A stretch of DNA of 64,000 bases from Luzula sylvatica (GCA_946800325.1 OX326960.1:51021355-51085354); one strand, 5' to 3'; positions 9,964 through 22,226 are shown, counted from the first letter of the stretch. A program made the numbers and translations. The notes: generated by a model from the sequence alone, not told the origin.

Positions 9964-10974
9964 CTAGCTTTATCCCCGCGCAATTGCGCGGGACAACATA
10001 TATATTTTTTATATAATTATTTAAATAGATTTAACTCGTGTGCGAATTAACGTGCGTGCGTTTGAACTAAATTAATCTAATCATGACATATTTGCAAATA
10101 TCGTGATGTCAATAGATGCATAAGATTCATGAAATTAATCTATCACGGATATTATTTTCTGATATAATTTGTATAAATAACATTTGTTCAGGTGTTTTTA
10201 AAATCGATTAATATAATCATGACACATTCGCAAATATATTTGATGTCAATAGATGCATTATAGTTACGGTTCAAAGGATCACAATGTGTCATATGGATAC
10301 AACGGGCAAATGACAAAAAAAAACTCGCATAAATTTGAGGTTACATAATTTCATATATACCCGTGCAAAATGAGCAAATACAAAAAAAAAATTGAAAAGC
10401 AAAAAAAGGACCAAAATGTAAAAAGGAAAATTACAAAAAAAAAAAATTGAAATTACGAAATTGCATACATAATCCTGCTCCATGAGGAAATTAAAAAAAA
10501 ATTGGAAAATAAGAAAAAATGATCAAAATGTAAAAAAGGACAAAAATAAAAAAAATATCAAAATGTAAAAAAGGACCAAAATATAAAATAGGAAAAAATT
10601 ATCAAAATGTAAAAAAAGGCCAAAATATAAATAAACAAAAAAAAAGGACCAAACTATAAAATAAGAAAAAATGAACAAAATGTAAAAAATGACCAAAATG
10701 TAAATAAAAAATGAGCAAAATATAAATGAAGGACCTAAAAAAAAAAATAATATCAAAATGTAAAAAAGACCAAAATATAAAATAGAAAAAAAGATGAAAA
10801 TGTAAAAAAGGACCAAAATATAAATAAACCAATAAAAAAAGACCAAAATATAAAATAAGAAAAAAGGACCAAAATATAAAAAAAGACCAAAATGTAAATA
10901 AAAAAGGACCAAAATGTAAAGTGATGATGTGGCCTTATGTGTGAGCCCAAATTTTCCTAACTTTATATATAAGA
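9964..10974 (-). mobile_element. Non-autonomous Helitron
   Basis: On the minus strand the 3' end is a perfect GC hairpin, CCCGCGCAATTGCGCGGG (9975-9992), then CTAG at 9967-9964 with a target T following. The 5' end is TCTTATATATAAAG (10974-10961), with the common sub-5' motif GGCCACATCATC about 40 bp inside. No Rep/helicase is encoded. The base before TC is not the canonical A, so the 5' end is less certain than the 3' end. Its interior is the A-rich repeat at 10376-10920. Confidence 0.75.
10376..10920. repeat. A-rich tandem repeat inside the Helitron
   Basis: About 20 irregular copies of a 20-25-bp unit, 'aaaaaggaccaaaatgtaaa'. The Phe/Tyr-rich minus-strand frames here are translations of this repeat. 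Confidence 0.85.
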
Positions 10975-10978
10975 AGAA

Positions 10979-11180
10979 TAAGGAGCATTTCTCCATGTAA
11001 CCCTACGAAGAGAAAATTTCGAAAAATAATCCTAATTTCAAAAATATTTTAAAACTAATTCTAAATTACTAAATTATAATTAACACATTCAATAGGGTTA
11101 CATGGAGAGAATATTTTTGAAAATTGGATTATTTTTCGAAATTTCTTTCTAATAGGGTTACATGCAGAAATGCTCCCAAA
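10979..11180. mobile_element. Short foldback MITE
   Basis: Terminal inverted repeats ggagcatttctccatgtaac and the complement of gttacatgcagaaatgctcc flank about 200 bp that is itself largely self-complementary (cgaaaaataatcc pairs with ggattatttttcg). The ends match the larger foldback at 47147-48010, so both belong to one family. No clear target duplication was found; the left end abuts the Helitron. Confidence 0.7.
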
Positions 11181-11980
11181 TATAATTCTCTCTGAAGTTA
11201 CTAGCGTTTATGCCATGAAAGATATTATTATCTAAGAAAATATATATTTATCTCCTTAATATCCCTCGATATATTGATGTGTTGGCATTATATAATAAAT
11301 GTATGAAACATTAACTTATTTTTTAAAATAAATGATAATAGGTGGCAAACCGTTGTAATTAGGTGGCAAATCATATTAATTAGGTGGTAACTACGTTGAT
11401 TATGTGATAAATCAAATTATTAAAAAAATAATTTGGCTCATTTAATTTTTCTATTATATTTAATTTAACACGTGATAAGTCATATTTATTTGAACAAACT
11501 TTTATTATTTTATTTTCAATATTTTTAAAAAGCAAAATATTTTCATTTTTATTTTGCTTATATTTGCGAAACTATTATTTTTATTTTCATGAAATATATT
11601 TTTGTTTATTTTTTATGATAGTTATTTCATGTGTATTCGTTTAATACATGTTAAATGGTATATTAATTCACTCCAATAATTTTTTTTCCAAATTTACAAA
11701 TTTAAATTTGATTAATTATAGATGGTGATAAACAAACTTGTTAAAAATATTAAATAATTAATGATGTGTGAAATTGTGGATTTTTTTTCCATCTTCTCAT
11801 ATATAGGATGACAAAAAATAAATGATATTGATGTACCACCAATATTTAATACGATGCCAACACATCAACTATTATAGTGGATTTTAAGGGAATCTATGTC
11901 ATCACTCATTATCAAAATAAATGTCCATGCATTTTTTTTGAGACATTATGATCGACTGACCTGACAACTCATTTAATTTA
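11181..11980. other. AT-rich intergenic sequence
   Basis: No gene seen. A short degenerate tandem repeat (aggtggcaaaycrtattaatt, about 25 bp, 3-4 copies) lies at 11338-11420. Confidence 0.5.
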
Positions 11981-12669
11981 CTAGGGATATAGCCCGCGCT
12001 TCGCTGCGGGATATATTATTTGATAAGAAATAATATAATTAACAAAAATAATAATTTTATATATTATTTGATATATTATTTCGCTGCGTGATATATTATT
12101 TGATATATTATTTGATAAGAAAATAGAAATATTTCTCGTGCTTCGCTGCGATTTTTCAAAATGTGTTATGATCATAAAATAATAATTTTATCTAAAATGA
12201 TAAAACAAAAGTAATTTTCATAAATGTTAATTTAAAAAAAAAAATCTGATATTAAATAGTGTCACAAGTATTATGCAATAAATGCAAATTTTTTTCCTCC
12301 TCAAAACATATCATATGTTCCAAAAAAAAAATTCAAATGTTTTATTTAGAATACAAAACATTTCAAATAAAATAAAATTCTGAAAAAGACAAACAAAAAA
12401 ACATAAAATACGCAGCTTGGTACCAATCAAAAATATTATAATAAGCACAAAAAAATGCAGCTTGGTACCAATCAAAATTGTTATAATAAGCAAAAAAATA
12501 AAATAATACCAGCTGAGGCTAATAAAAAGTATTTGTGTGAATAATATTTTATTAAATTCAAATATTTTATTTAGAACACAAGACATATGTCAATTATATT
12601 TTATTAATACGATGAAAAATTCAAATATTTTATTTAGAACACAAGATATATGTCAAATAAAATAAAATT

Positions 12670-12671
<2 letters not shown>

Positions 12672-12703
<32 letters not shown>
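12672..12703. repeat. Poly(A) tract
   Basis: About 32 consecutive A; likely a replication-slippage tract or old insertion tail. Confidence 0.9.
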
Positions 12704-12705
<2 letters not shown>

Positions 12706-12709
12706 CATG

Positions 12710-12785
12710 AACAGTGTCGGGTGAACAGTGGAACAGTGTCGGGTGAACAGTGGAACAGTGTCGGGGTGAACAGTGAACAGTGACG
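12710..12785. repeat. Short tandem repeat, aacagtgtcgggtg unit
   Basis: Three copies of 'gaacagtgtcgggtgaacagtg', then 'aacagtgaacagtgacgtgg', directly beside the poly(A) tract. Confidence 0.9.
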
Positions 12786-12821
12786 TGGCCTCACCAAAAC
12801 CCTTGTATTCTAAAATTAATG

Positions 12822-13080
12822 GGAGGGGGAATTTGGGGCTTTTATTCGGACCCCTAACTGGGACGTCGCTGCTATGTATTCCTAATCCTTCATTCTTGGG
12901 GGGAGGGAGGGGGAGGAGAGAGGGAGAGAGGGAGAGAGAATATCAAGGCTTGTGGAATTGGACTCGGAGATGGTTAAGGCTACGTTGAAGGAGGAGAGTG
13001 CCGAAACTGCTAAAACACACTGCATGCTTGCTATTCTTGATGATGTGTCTTTGTAAAGGTTAGAGACTTTTGTCCTTTTA
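12822..13080. other. Unassigned, with G/A-rich tract
   Basis: Contains gggggagggagggggaggag at about 12899-12918 and a gagagggagagag run. Nothing recognisable is encoded. Confidence 0.4.
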
Positions 13081-13740
13081 GGGGCCGTTTGGCAAACGGA
13101 AATAGTAGAGTGTAATTGGATTGCAAGGTGAAGGAGTAAAAAGTTATAGAATTAATAATTCCACAGGTTGTTTGGATGTCCAAATTTTAAAATTCTGGAA
13201 AATATAATTCTTTGTTTCGTTGTTTACAAAATTCTGAAATTTTGTTATTGAAAATGTAAAAATAATATTTTAGTTAAACTGGTAAAAACTAATAATATTA
13301 GTGAAATAGTATATTATTGTAATATTATTATAATACTAATATTGTAATATTATTATAATAATGTTAGTTTGATAAAAAAATATATTATTATAACATTTCA
13401 TGTAAAAATATTATTATTATAACATTATTCGGGTCATCATACTCAAGACTTTTGAGCCATTAAATTTGCATCAATATTAATGTAATTATATATTGTTATA
13501 TTAATTATATGCATATAATATAATTATTTAGATATTAATTATACTCAAGACTTTTTAATCATATGATATAATATAATTATAACATATTAATTATATATTA
13601 TTATATTATTTGCATGAATATAATAATAATAAGATAATTATTTAATTATAATATAAATATTATTATCTTATAATTACTATTATAATTATTATAATATTAT
13701 TTGACAAAATAAGAATGTTAACTGAAAAATATAATTATTA
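13081..13740. mobile_element. AT-rich hAT-like MITE, one clear end
   Basis: The left end GGGGCCGTTTGGCAAACGG is a classic hAT/Harbinger-type terminus. The next ~150 bp is homologous, in reverse complement, to the right end of the AT-rich element ending near 49270 (shared 'ttgtttggatgtccaaatt' and 'tataattctttgttt' blocks). The rest is (ATT)/(TAA)-rich. No matching right end was found, so it is probably truncated. Confidence 0.55.
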
Positions 13741-13810
13741 CATCAAATACATATATTTGACTAAAGTCCACAATCATGAATCAAACCAAAAGAACCCACC
13801 TAATATTCTA

Positions 13811-15158
13811 TCTTATATATAAAGGAAACAAAATTCTTAATCATACATGAGGCCACATCATCTCCTTGATATTTTGTAAAATATAAAGTAAAGCATGAGA
13901 GGGAAGAAAAAATAAAATAGAGAATTGGGCACGTTAACATTTTCCAGTCATTTGGCGCTCCAAATTTTTCTAGAATTTAACTCTGCACGTGAAGAGTGAG
14001 GAAACAAATACCCGCAAATGTTAATTCCACTAGTGTTAGATTTTCGGACAACCTTATTGTACAGCCGAAATTAACTGAATCCCTAAAGTCATGAATTTGT
14101 ATATTGTTAATTATATACGAATGAAGAGTTTCAAAATTATACCTTAGATTTCGTTCAAATTTGGTGTAGAACACGAAGTAAATCACTTCAAGTGATGCTC
14201 CAAATCGGCACCACCCTCTAGAGATACCCATTTGGAACTCCAAATCGGTGTAATTTCTATGTCTGCGTTGCGAACATGCCACTGGTGGGTCTCTTCCAAT
14301 AAGCGGTGAACTTTTTTATTTTTTATCGACATTTTTTTCATAGTTTCCATTTCATTTAAGTTAATTTGAATATTCTTTTTCCGATTTTGTCACTTAAGTT
14401 GCAGCATTTGCAGTATTTTCGATTGTTATAATAATTTTTTCGAACCGATAAATAATCAATATTTCAGTCTTTACATGTTTAAGTATTTTCATTGTAAATT
14501 ATTTTCTTATTTTAGATGAGTATATTTTTTATTTTAAGGATCTGTCGAGTTTTCGATACTTTCAGTATTTTTTATTAATTTCATATTCTATACAATATAA
14601 TTGATTTTCTTCAGAGAACTTATCAACTTTCGAAGGAATATTTGCAATTTTTATCTATCATAACGCCATTCTTGAAATTTCTGTTTACATCGTTTCTATG
14701 TTGTTACACTAATTTCACAAGTTTCTTACTTTAAAATTGTATAAATGTGTTATTGATTTAATTATTTATATATTTTATTTTTCAACAATGTTTTGGAAAA
14801 CTTATGTTTTCAATTTTTGTTTTTGTTTTTCTTTCGGAAATAGGATATTCTGTATTATCCGGAGAATAAATATGATTTTTTTAATTTGGAAATGATAATT
14901 ATTTTGTTTATAGGAGAGTAAATATGTAAATCCCCTTTTATTTTATTTTTCAAAAGTCAAAATGACACTGGATTTTCGAAGGGTATGTATGATAGTTTGA
15001 TTTTTGGAAAGACGAAATGATATTTTGGGTTTTCAAAAAGGTAAATGTGTAAATCCTCTCTGTATGATTACGATGATGATAATAATAATAATTAGTATTA
15101 TTTTTTATTTTTATTTTTTCGATTTTTGCCCGTAAGCAATAATATTAATTATTATTAA
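13811..15158 (+). mobile_element. Helitron 5'-end segment (outer element)
   Basis: A|TCTTATATATAAAGGAAAC at 13811 with GAGGCCACATCATC about 40 bp inside is the same 5' terminus as the Helitron at 9964-10974. Its own 3' end is not certain: the next downstream plus-strand CTAG end pairs better with the inner Helitron at 15159. The segment holds no gene; sequence around 14900-15060 resembles that resuming at 18575-18640, consistent with interruption by the inner Helitron. Confidence 0.55.
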
Positions 15159-15559
15159 TCCTACTATTAAATTTGACAAACACTTTTCTTCTTTTCCAGA
15201 GTGCCACGTCATATTAATACTCACTAATTTAAATCATTATCAGCAATCCCACTCCTCCCCATTCATCACAGCTTTTCCTTTTAAGACATCATTTCCTTGA
15301 GGTCTCCTCTTTCACATCGTTCACGTCTCTTTCACATCTTCACTCCCATCAACACTTTTGCTTTTAATGCCTCCTCTTTCACACGCTTCATTTCACACGT
15401 TCGCGTCTCAGGATATTCGCCCCTCTCCTCTCAGATCACGAGCAATATATAGAGTTTTCGCCAAACAACCCTTGCGAAGCGCGGGCGCCGCGCCACCCAC
15501 GCCACCCACGCCCCTCTCTCGATTTTTCACTCTCGGGGCTCCTCTCTCTTAGAACTGAA

Positions 15560-15798
15560 TATGCTTCTGAAAGTCGGAATCGGAAACGGAAACGGGGAAT
15601 GGCCTGGAGGAGTAATCGGAATCGGAATCGGAAATGGAATCGGTTTTTTGGTTTAAGACATAGTATTAAAAAAATATAAAAACAATATTTAAACATAAAT
15701 AAAATTAATGTAAATATTTATTTGTAATAAAAAAAATTATATTACCCTACCACAAACATACTTTTGCAAACAAAAAAAAATTATATTACCCTACACAC

Positions 15799-15848
<50 letters not shown>

Positions 15849-16006
15849 CTTTCCCCAGACAACAAGCACACCCTACGCACGCTCTCTCTCTCCCTCCTCG
15901 TATGACCCCCTACGCACGCTCTCTCTTTCTCCTCTCTTCAGCAGCCGAACCCTACACACGCCAACCCTCGTCGGTGAATGACCCCCTACGCACGCCAACC
16001 CTACAC

Positions 16007-16042
<36 letters not shown>

Positions 16043-16285
16043 CAGCCATGGCGATTCTACACGACGAAGCTATCCACTCCCACGACGAAGCTACAGGTAA
16101 AATCGACCGGTTTAACTCGATTTTTGTCGTTTTTTGTCGGGTTTAAATCGATTTTTCTCGCTTTTCAGACCAAATCGGCCGATTCCGACTAAAAAGGGTA
16201 AAATCGGAACGGTGCCGGCCGATTCCGGGTTGAAATCGGCGATTCCCGGTTGGAATCGACGATTCCTCGAACCATGTTCCCCCTC
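15560..16285. repeat. Block bounded by GGAATCGG-type repeats in opposite orientations
   Basis: Repeats of ggaatcgg/ggaaacgg at 15575-15645 and of gattccgg/ggttggaatcg at 16165-16270 face each other around about 500 bp with CT tracts. This resembles a subterminal repeat structure of a hAT-like element, but no terminal repeat or target duplication could be confirmed. Confidence 0.4.
15797..15842. repeat. (CT)n microsatellite
   Basis: About 46 bp of CT repeat; a second shorter tract is at 16012-16038. The plus-strand Ser/Leu frames here are artefacts of the repeat. Confidence 0.95.
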
Positions 16286-16339
16286 TAATATCTTTCTCTT
16301 TTCCTCCCTAATTTCGTTTTGCCTCAATATTTTATAAAT

Positions 16340-17260
16340 TTAATGTAGTGTACAGATATTGCAAGATCCTTCCAAGTGAGCTCAATATGACAAGGTAATA
16401 AATTACATGTGTGATGATTAGCATACTTTTCAGGGTTATTTTTGTAAATGTGTACTTTATTTTACAGGGATTTTCTGATGAGGAAGTGAGATATAATGCT
16501 GATAATACGAGTGAATTTAATAATAGAAAAACTTATCAAGACCCTTTTACAGGGTTTCATAGAAATAATCGCAACCCTTTTTCTGATAATTTCTACAAAA
16601 TATTCTCCGAGATTAATATTAAATTTTTTTTTTTTATTTCTTCAATTTTGTATTATTTATTTTTTTGTATTTTTTCTATTATAGGTATTCAAACATTTTG
16701 ATTTCTAATAATTTCTTAATTTTGTATTTATTTAAACATTTTACAGGAATACCTTAAGTTAGTCGCTAATTAACCAGAATTAAAAATAAAAAATATATCG
16801 AGAATGTTGACCGTTTTGATTTCGAGAATTTATTTTATTTTATTTTATTCAGGTATTTTTATAAGAATTTCCAAGGGCCAAAACGACTAATTTGAGTGAG
16901 CTAACTGAACGTGAAAGAATGATCACCGCAATTCGCGACAATCTTCTGATAGAAAGGTAATAAATTCAATAACATTAAATATCTTGAATATCCCTGGAGA
17001 ACTTATGAAATATCATTAATACCCCTCCTCTCCTAATTTCTCCAAAGAACAGCCAAATTATCTTTATTCTTGCTTGTATTTGCATAAACAAAATAATAAT
17101 GAGGTAAAGTATATTTTGGAAATACTTTCTTATGTTTTCGAGGGGTATATATGATAATTTATTATTTTTAAATCATACTGATTTTTTATTGTTTTATATA
17201 TGCAGAATTATCTATTGAGGAGGACCATGAACTCTGGAGAGCCTTAAACACCTACAAACC
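16340..17260 (+). other. Exon-like blocks inside the Helitron
   Basis: Short blocks end in donor-like or begin after acceptor-like sites: about 16347-16394 (ends ACAAG|GTAATA), 16469 onward (after TTTTACAG), about 16870-16956 (ends AAAG|GTAATA) and 17206 onward (after TATGCAG, reading LSIEEDHELWRALNTY). They may be exons captured from a host gene, which Helitrons commonly do. I do not recognise the source gene. Confidence 0.3.
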
Positions 17261-18561
17261 CACCATAAATTTCTCTCTCAAAATATCATTATCATTTATA
17301 CCCTTATAAAATAAAAATATATCAGAAATACCCCTAAAATATCTAAAAGTATCATGAATACCCTTCCAAAATGAGTAAACGGAACATATCAAACTATAGC
17401 AATGTTAAAATGATCGTTAATTATTTGGACATGTTTAATCCGCCGCAAATTTTATAATTAAAGTTGTTCTTTTAGTTTTTTTTTTCTATTTCAGTAGCTA
17501 CAAGTCAAAAGTTAATTATTTTCTTTCCAAATTTGAATAATTTAGGAATAAAAATGAATACAAAGTGGTAAGCGAAGTAGGCAGAGGAAAAATGCAGCGA
17601 AGTATTCAATGGTTCACCATACGAGCAATCAGAGATGCGTAATCAAAACCTTCAAACCAGTCAAAAAGAAAAAGGTCAAAAATAATATATATACAAAAAA
17701 CATTCTAAATCCAAGAAATAATGACATTCATTCTCTGTTTGCGATGCATATAAAAAGGATAGTAGAAATATCTCTGAATATAGTTCGAGACGAAGATTCC
17801 AAAACTCCCAAGTTTTATATTCGAGTACATGGATGTCAAAGTTTTGCATCCAACTTTATCCAATTATGGTATTTCTTATTATATCTAAGAATTATTCAAG
17901 GCAAGTTTACATCTCAATTGTATTGTACTACCTCAATATTTACATTTTTATCTTTCAATTTGTGCGATTTTTTTTTTTATAGTTGTTGGAATATCGTCAC
18001 CTGAAAGGAGTAATGCATATAGCCGTTCCAGTATGTTTTATTCCCATATTCATATATATATTATATATATTTTAATACATTATGCTAATGATTAAAAGAT
18101 TCTAAACAAAAATTCATTATATTATGTTTATACATATATCAAGTGAGACAGATGGACATTAATTTAGAGTTCATACATTTCTTTGAAAAATTAGAAGATG
18201 AGGGGATTTGACATATCCATTAATATTGAAACTCGGGTTATATATACTTAATAAGATTTTAGATATTTCTTTCAAAATTTAAAGGTATACTTCTTTGCAC
18301 AATCAAGCATGTCACAATACATATGACATATTAGTTTGAGAGGTCATATGTTGGTTCGTAACATGATCAATGTTATTATTTATCTTTTGAGTATGTATTG
18401 ATTTCTTTTTATCTACTTACAATAAAATTATTTGTCTATGTTGGTTTTTGTTCGAAAAGAAATGATAAATAACAAAAAAACATAAAGGAAAATATATATA
18501 GTACAACATATTGATTTATTACATGGTAAAACCCGCAGCGAAGCGCGGAGTATTTTCCTAG

Positions 18562-18989
18562 TTATTATTATTTTCCAAACGGTAAATTTGATATTTTGGA
18601 TTGTTAGAAGATAAAGATGTAAATCTCCTTTATTTTTATGATTTTATATATTCTGTTTTACATCAATATAATATTCTTTGCCATTAATTAAGATTATTTC
18701 ATTTTCCAAAAAAAGAGTGATTTATTAAAATTATTATTCATACAGATATTTTTTTTGCAGATTTGGTTTTACTTTGGGTTTATAAAGAACATGAAATGCA
18801 CTCATTATCGTTTTAAAAATGAGTCTTTACATTGTTGTTTGTTGCATGTGCCATCCTCCTTTCCTCTTACTCTCCTATATGTTCATATTGTGTGGTTTGT
18901 TCAGTGCTAAGCTGTTGGTTCAAATTTCCTATTGTTTGATTATCTCAAATACAATGTCGATACTACTAACACATTCTATCAAGATAAAT
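18562..18989. other. Interior sequence between nested insertions
   Basis: AT-rich, non-coding; resembles the segment at 14900-15060 ('gtaaatctcctttatttt'). Confidence 0.35.
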
Positions 18990-19300
18990 GTGTAGGAGAT
19001 ATGTACGAAATGAAATGATCAAGACTTACATAAGCACGAATCAATCAAGAAAAACAAGGATCAAGACGTCGAAGAATCACAAAGAAGATCAAGACGGACA
19101 TGAATCAAGACTTTGAAGAATCGAGAAGAAGATCAAGACATCGAAGATTCCGCAAGTTGGGATATCAATCAAATCACCAAAACCCATAATAGGTATCCCT
19201 AAACTTGTTGATGAATGATTAAACTCAAAATAAAGTCAAAACAATTATATTCGAAATCCATCAAAGTGATGAATTAAAATAAAAGGCTGAAAACAGCATG

Positions 19301-19853
19301 TCCGTTACAACGGAACTCAGTGTCCGTTATAACGGACATACTCGTCATACTCAGGATTGGAAATCACAACATAGTCTGTTACAACGGATTAACCAATCCG
19401 TTATAACGGACCCCATCACAGCGTTGTAACGGAACAATGTCCGTTACAACGCTAATTATTTTCAAACCTGAAGGATGTCACAGGAGCCAGTCCGTTACAA
19501 CGGACATACCTGTCCGTTATAACGGACATTGAACTTATTTTCAGAAGAACTACCTCTCCATGTCCGTTGTAACGGATTAACCAATCCGTTACAACGGAAT
19601 ACCATTATACGTTGTAACGGAGTATACTCCGTTATAACGGGAATTAAATCCAAACTGAAAGTAATGTTCCAGTATGATGTTCGTTGCAACGGACATTACA
19701 GTCCGTTATAACGGACTTCGTAACACATACTTCCGTTATAACGGATATATATTCCGTTGTAACGGAATGTTTAAGAATTCGAATATAAAAGTCATAACGG
19801 CTAGTTTTGACTTACAGTCCGTTATAACGGACATGAATTTCGTTATAACGGAC
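19301..19853 (+). promoter_or_regulatory. Array of about 18 CCGTTATAACGG-type palindromes
   Basis: Dyads with consensus gtCCGTTRYAACGGac start near 19301, 19322, 19375, 19397, 19421, 19440, 19491, 19512, 19562, 19585, 19608, 19627, 19680, 19701, 19731, 19752, 19817 and 19839, with a lone half-site near 19795. Most fall in pairs separated by about 5-9 bp, with longer gaps between pairs. The flanking and spacer sequence is not conserved, so this is not a simple minisatellite. The array ends 40 bp before a TATA box. Confidence 0.85.
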
Positions 19854-19892
19854 TATGCAGAAAATGCAAGTGTGGGAAGGGTCTATGTGTTG

Positions 19893-19900
19893 TATAAATA
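19893..19900 (+). promoter_or_regulatory. LTR TATA box
   Basis: TATAAATA directly after the palindrome array; a pyrimidine-rich start region (cttccctcatcctctcaact) follows about 10-30 bp later. Confidence 0.65.
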
Positions 19901-20459
19901 TAACCCTTCCCTCATCCTCTCAACTCACTTCAACCATCCAAATTATACATTTAAAAGAGAGAAACCTTGCAAGCTCTTGAGCTCTTAATCTTCTAAAACA
20001 ATCTTAGAGATTAATCCTTCTTTCTCACTGATTCAAATACGATTCCCAACTTGCGTGACCGATCACGTTTTAGTTCGTATTTAGAAATTGTAATAGGCTA
20101 GTACAAATTGTAAAGAGCCTAAGCTATAGATCGATAGAAAACGTGTAAATTGATCTAGGCAAAAACCTTGTAATCGAGTGAGTTGGAATTCAATCGAACG
20201 TCAAAAAGGCACAAGGCATTCCCGGAGACGTAGGTACTTGCCACTAATCGAATCGGTCGATTAAGCAAGTAAAGGGTGAGTTAAAGCTACAGAGCAACCA
20301 CCTACCGAACTCCGTAATCAACATCGTGTGTTCAAGTGTTCGGTATTTTCTACTCTATTCAAATTTCATTAATTAGCTTCCGCAAGTAGAATTTGTATAC
20401 CTAGTCGAAAATTGCCCACTAGGTTACCTATTCACCCCCCTCTAGGTAAGAATTAACCA

Positions 20460-20939
20460 CTAGTTTTTTTACAATTAGTCGAGATTTTCAACGGTATTGT
20501 GTCGTGCCGTGTGAAACAAATTTGAAATGTCTTCTTTGTTATTTATTAGTTTTATGCAGGATTTACTTCTTTGTATGGGTTAAGCTAAATATTAAGCTCT
20601 CCATGATTCCACATGCCAATGCTTGAATATTAATATTTGAGCTTAATTGGAGTAAGCCTATTAAAATTAGTTGATTTGGTGATACCCTTGATATTCATGA
20701 TATGTTTATTTCAAATATGCTAGAATTAGCTCTAAATTGATGTGATATTTCGGGTGAACCAGACAATAATGCATGATGGATCGACGCCTGCCCAAATGTT
20801 TTGCACAAGAAAAATATGCTATAAAAACCTTTTGAATACGTCCAACTATGTATGTTTCGTTATGAACATCACAAATGTGTTTATCGTGGCTGTTATTTTA
20901 TGACTAAGTGTAATTACCAACCCCCTTATTTTGGACCCA
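20460..20939. other. AT-rich sequence without recognisable features
   Basis: No frame or repeat that I can support. Confidence 0.4.
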
Positions 20940-22226
20940 TCTTTATGTAATTTCCTTATGCCACATCATCACAACTCATGCCACATCATCACAATTATTT
21001 CAACCATTAGATTTTGATATGTGGCAATATATGAACCATAGATTAATTTTTGATTTTGTGTGATTATGTTTTATTTGTAGATATTTATGTGTCCCTTATT
21101 TTACACATACTTTTAAGGAATTTTAGAAGGCCACATCACCTTACACTGATGACGTGTCAAAATATTATTTGTTAGGTTCATGTTGAACCAATTGTATTTG
21201 ATTTTGAATTTTTTCACAATATGTTACATGATCAATTGTGTATACAATAGAATGTGAATAGTTTTAATATCTAACATTAATAAATTAATATATAATATCA
21301 TAAATACATCAAATATTGTTATTATTTTCATAATATAAAATAAAAAAATTAAGAAATATATTCGCTTGAATTTTATCTTTATTTTGAGATCCATATTATC
21401 ATATATTTAATATTTTCTCTAACTTAAAATGATGAAAATAATTATGTAAAAAAAGATATAAAAATAAGTATAATTACATTAATGACTTGTAAGCCTAATA
21501 ATTATTATTTTTAAAACTATAATTGATAAAAATTGCACATACTATTAAGTATGCTATTATTATATATTCAATACTTTTCTCTAACATAAAATTATAAAAA
21601 CAATTATGTAAAAAAAAATATAAAAAATATAATTACATTAATGACTTATAATCCTAATTATTATTATTTTCAGACACGTAATTGAAAAAAATTGCACATC
21701 CTAATTATTATTATTATTTTCAAACAATTATGTTATATTTGCTTTTTTACTTAAAACATTTTCATGTTAATCTCTGAAAGAAATAATGAAATATATTTAT
21801 TTACTAAACACAAATAATTTCTTTAACTTATATAATATTTTTCAATAATAAGCATGAAACATAAAAATTATCAGACACAAATAAAATTTTTAAACTTTTA
21901 CAATGTTACTATTATCAATTTTAGATATGAAAATTTAGAGTATCATATGGTTTTGATTTTTGTTTATGTCTACGCATGTTGTTTTATTATTTTATAGTGA
22001 CGGTTATTCTTTTTTGTATATGTTGTATTAAAATACTAAATAAATATTTGTAATGTGTCATATTCAAAAATAATATAGTAATTTTGTCATAATCAAACTT
22101 TGATAATCAATATGATATTTATTTTTATAAAGTCTTATATTTGATTCCGATAAATCATAACTATATATTATGTGTATGATAAATCAAATGAAACAAAACC
22201 GCCGCGAAGCGCAGGTAATCTCCTAG
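20940..22226 (+). mobile_element. Non-autonomous Helitron
   Basis: The 5' end A|TCTTTATGTAATTTCC is followed by GCCACATCATC (twice). The 3' end is the hairpin CCGCCGCGAAGCGCAGG, then TAATCTCCTAG|T at 22226. The 1.29-kb interior is AT-rich and non-coding, with an internal partial duplication ('tataattacattaatgactt' near 21470 and 21630). Confidence 0.75.

Larger units (their letters stand above)
11981..12821 (-). mobile_element. Non-autonomous Helitron with repeated 3' hairpins
   Basis: The minus-strand 3' end is CCCGCAGCGAAGCGCGGG, then GCTATATCCCTAG followed by a target T (CTAG complement at 11981-11984, preceded by A on plus). Degenerate copies of the same hairpin lie at about 12075-12092 and 12136-12152, suggesting tandem or truncated 3' ends. 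The GGCCACGTCAC motif near 12779-12790 and adjacent sequence mark a likely sub-5' region, but the 5' terminus is not clear. Confidence 0.55.
15159..18561 (+). mobile_element. Non-autonomous Helitron nested in the outer one
   Basis: The 5' end A|TCCTACTATTAAATTTGAC with GTGCCACGTCAT about 40 bp inside pairs with a 3' hairpin ending ACCCGCAGCGAAGCGCGG, then AGTATTTTCCTAG|T at 18561. Target A and T are both present, as Helitrons require. No Rep/helicase frame exists. The 3.4-kb interior holds GAATCGG-type repeats, two CT tracts and several exon-like blocks bounded by splice-site-like sequence. Confidence 0.65.
18990..20450 (+). repeat. Solo LTR of a copia-type (SIRE-like) retrotransposon
   Basis: No internal domains surround it. 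The 3' part has tattcacccccctctaggta, a motif I associate with the LTR ends of SIRE/Maximus-type copia elements. A TATA box and leader lie mid-sequence. No primer-binding site follows the end, which supports a solo LTR. Exact ends and target duplication were not resolved. The 5' third is A-rich with repeated 'agaagatcaagac'. Confidence 0.6.

Noticed and set aside
10523..10996. 157-residue Phe/Tyr/Leu-rich minus frame resembling a membrane protein
   Set aside because: Encoded entirely by the A-rich tandem repeat of a Helitron; hydrophobicity is a by-product of T-rich codons.
15764..16192. 142-residue plus-strand frame with Ser/Leu runs
   Set aside because: Built from CT microsatellites and 'cccctacgcac' repeats; no domain.
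19301..19853. CRISPR-like array of palindromic repeats
   Set aside because: Spacing is irregular, the palindromes are only 12-16 bp, and the context is a plant LTR with a TATA box.
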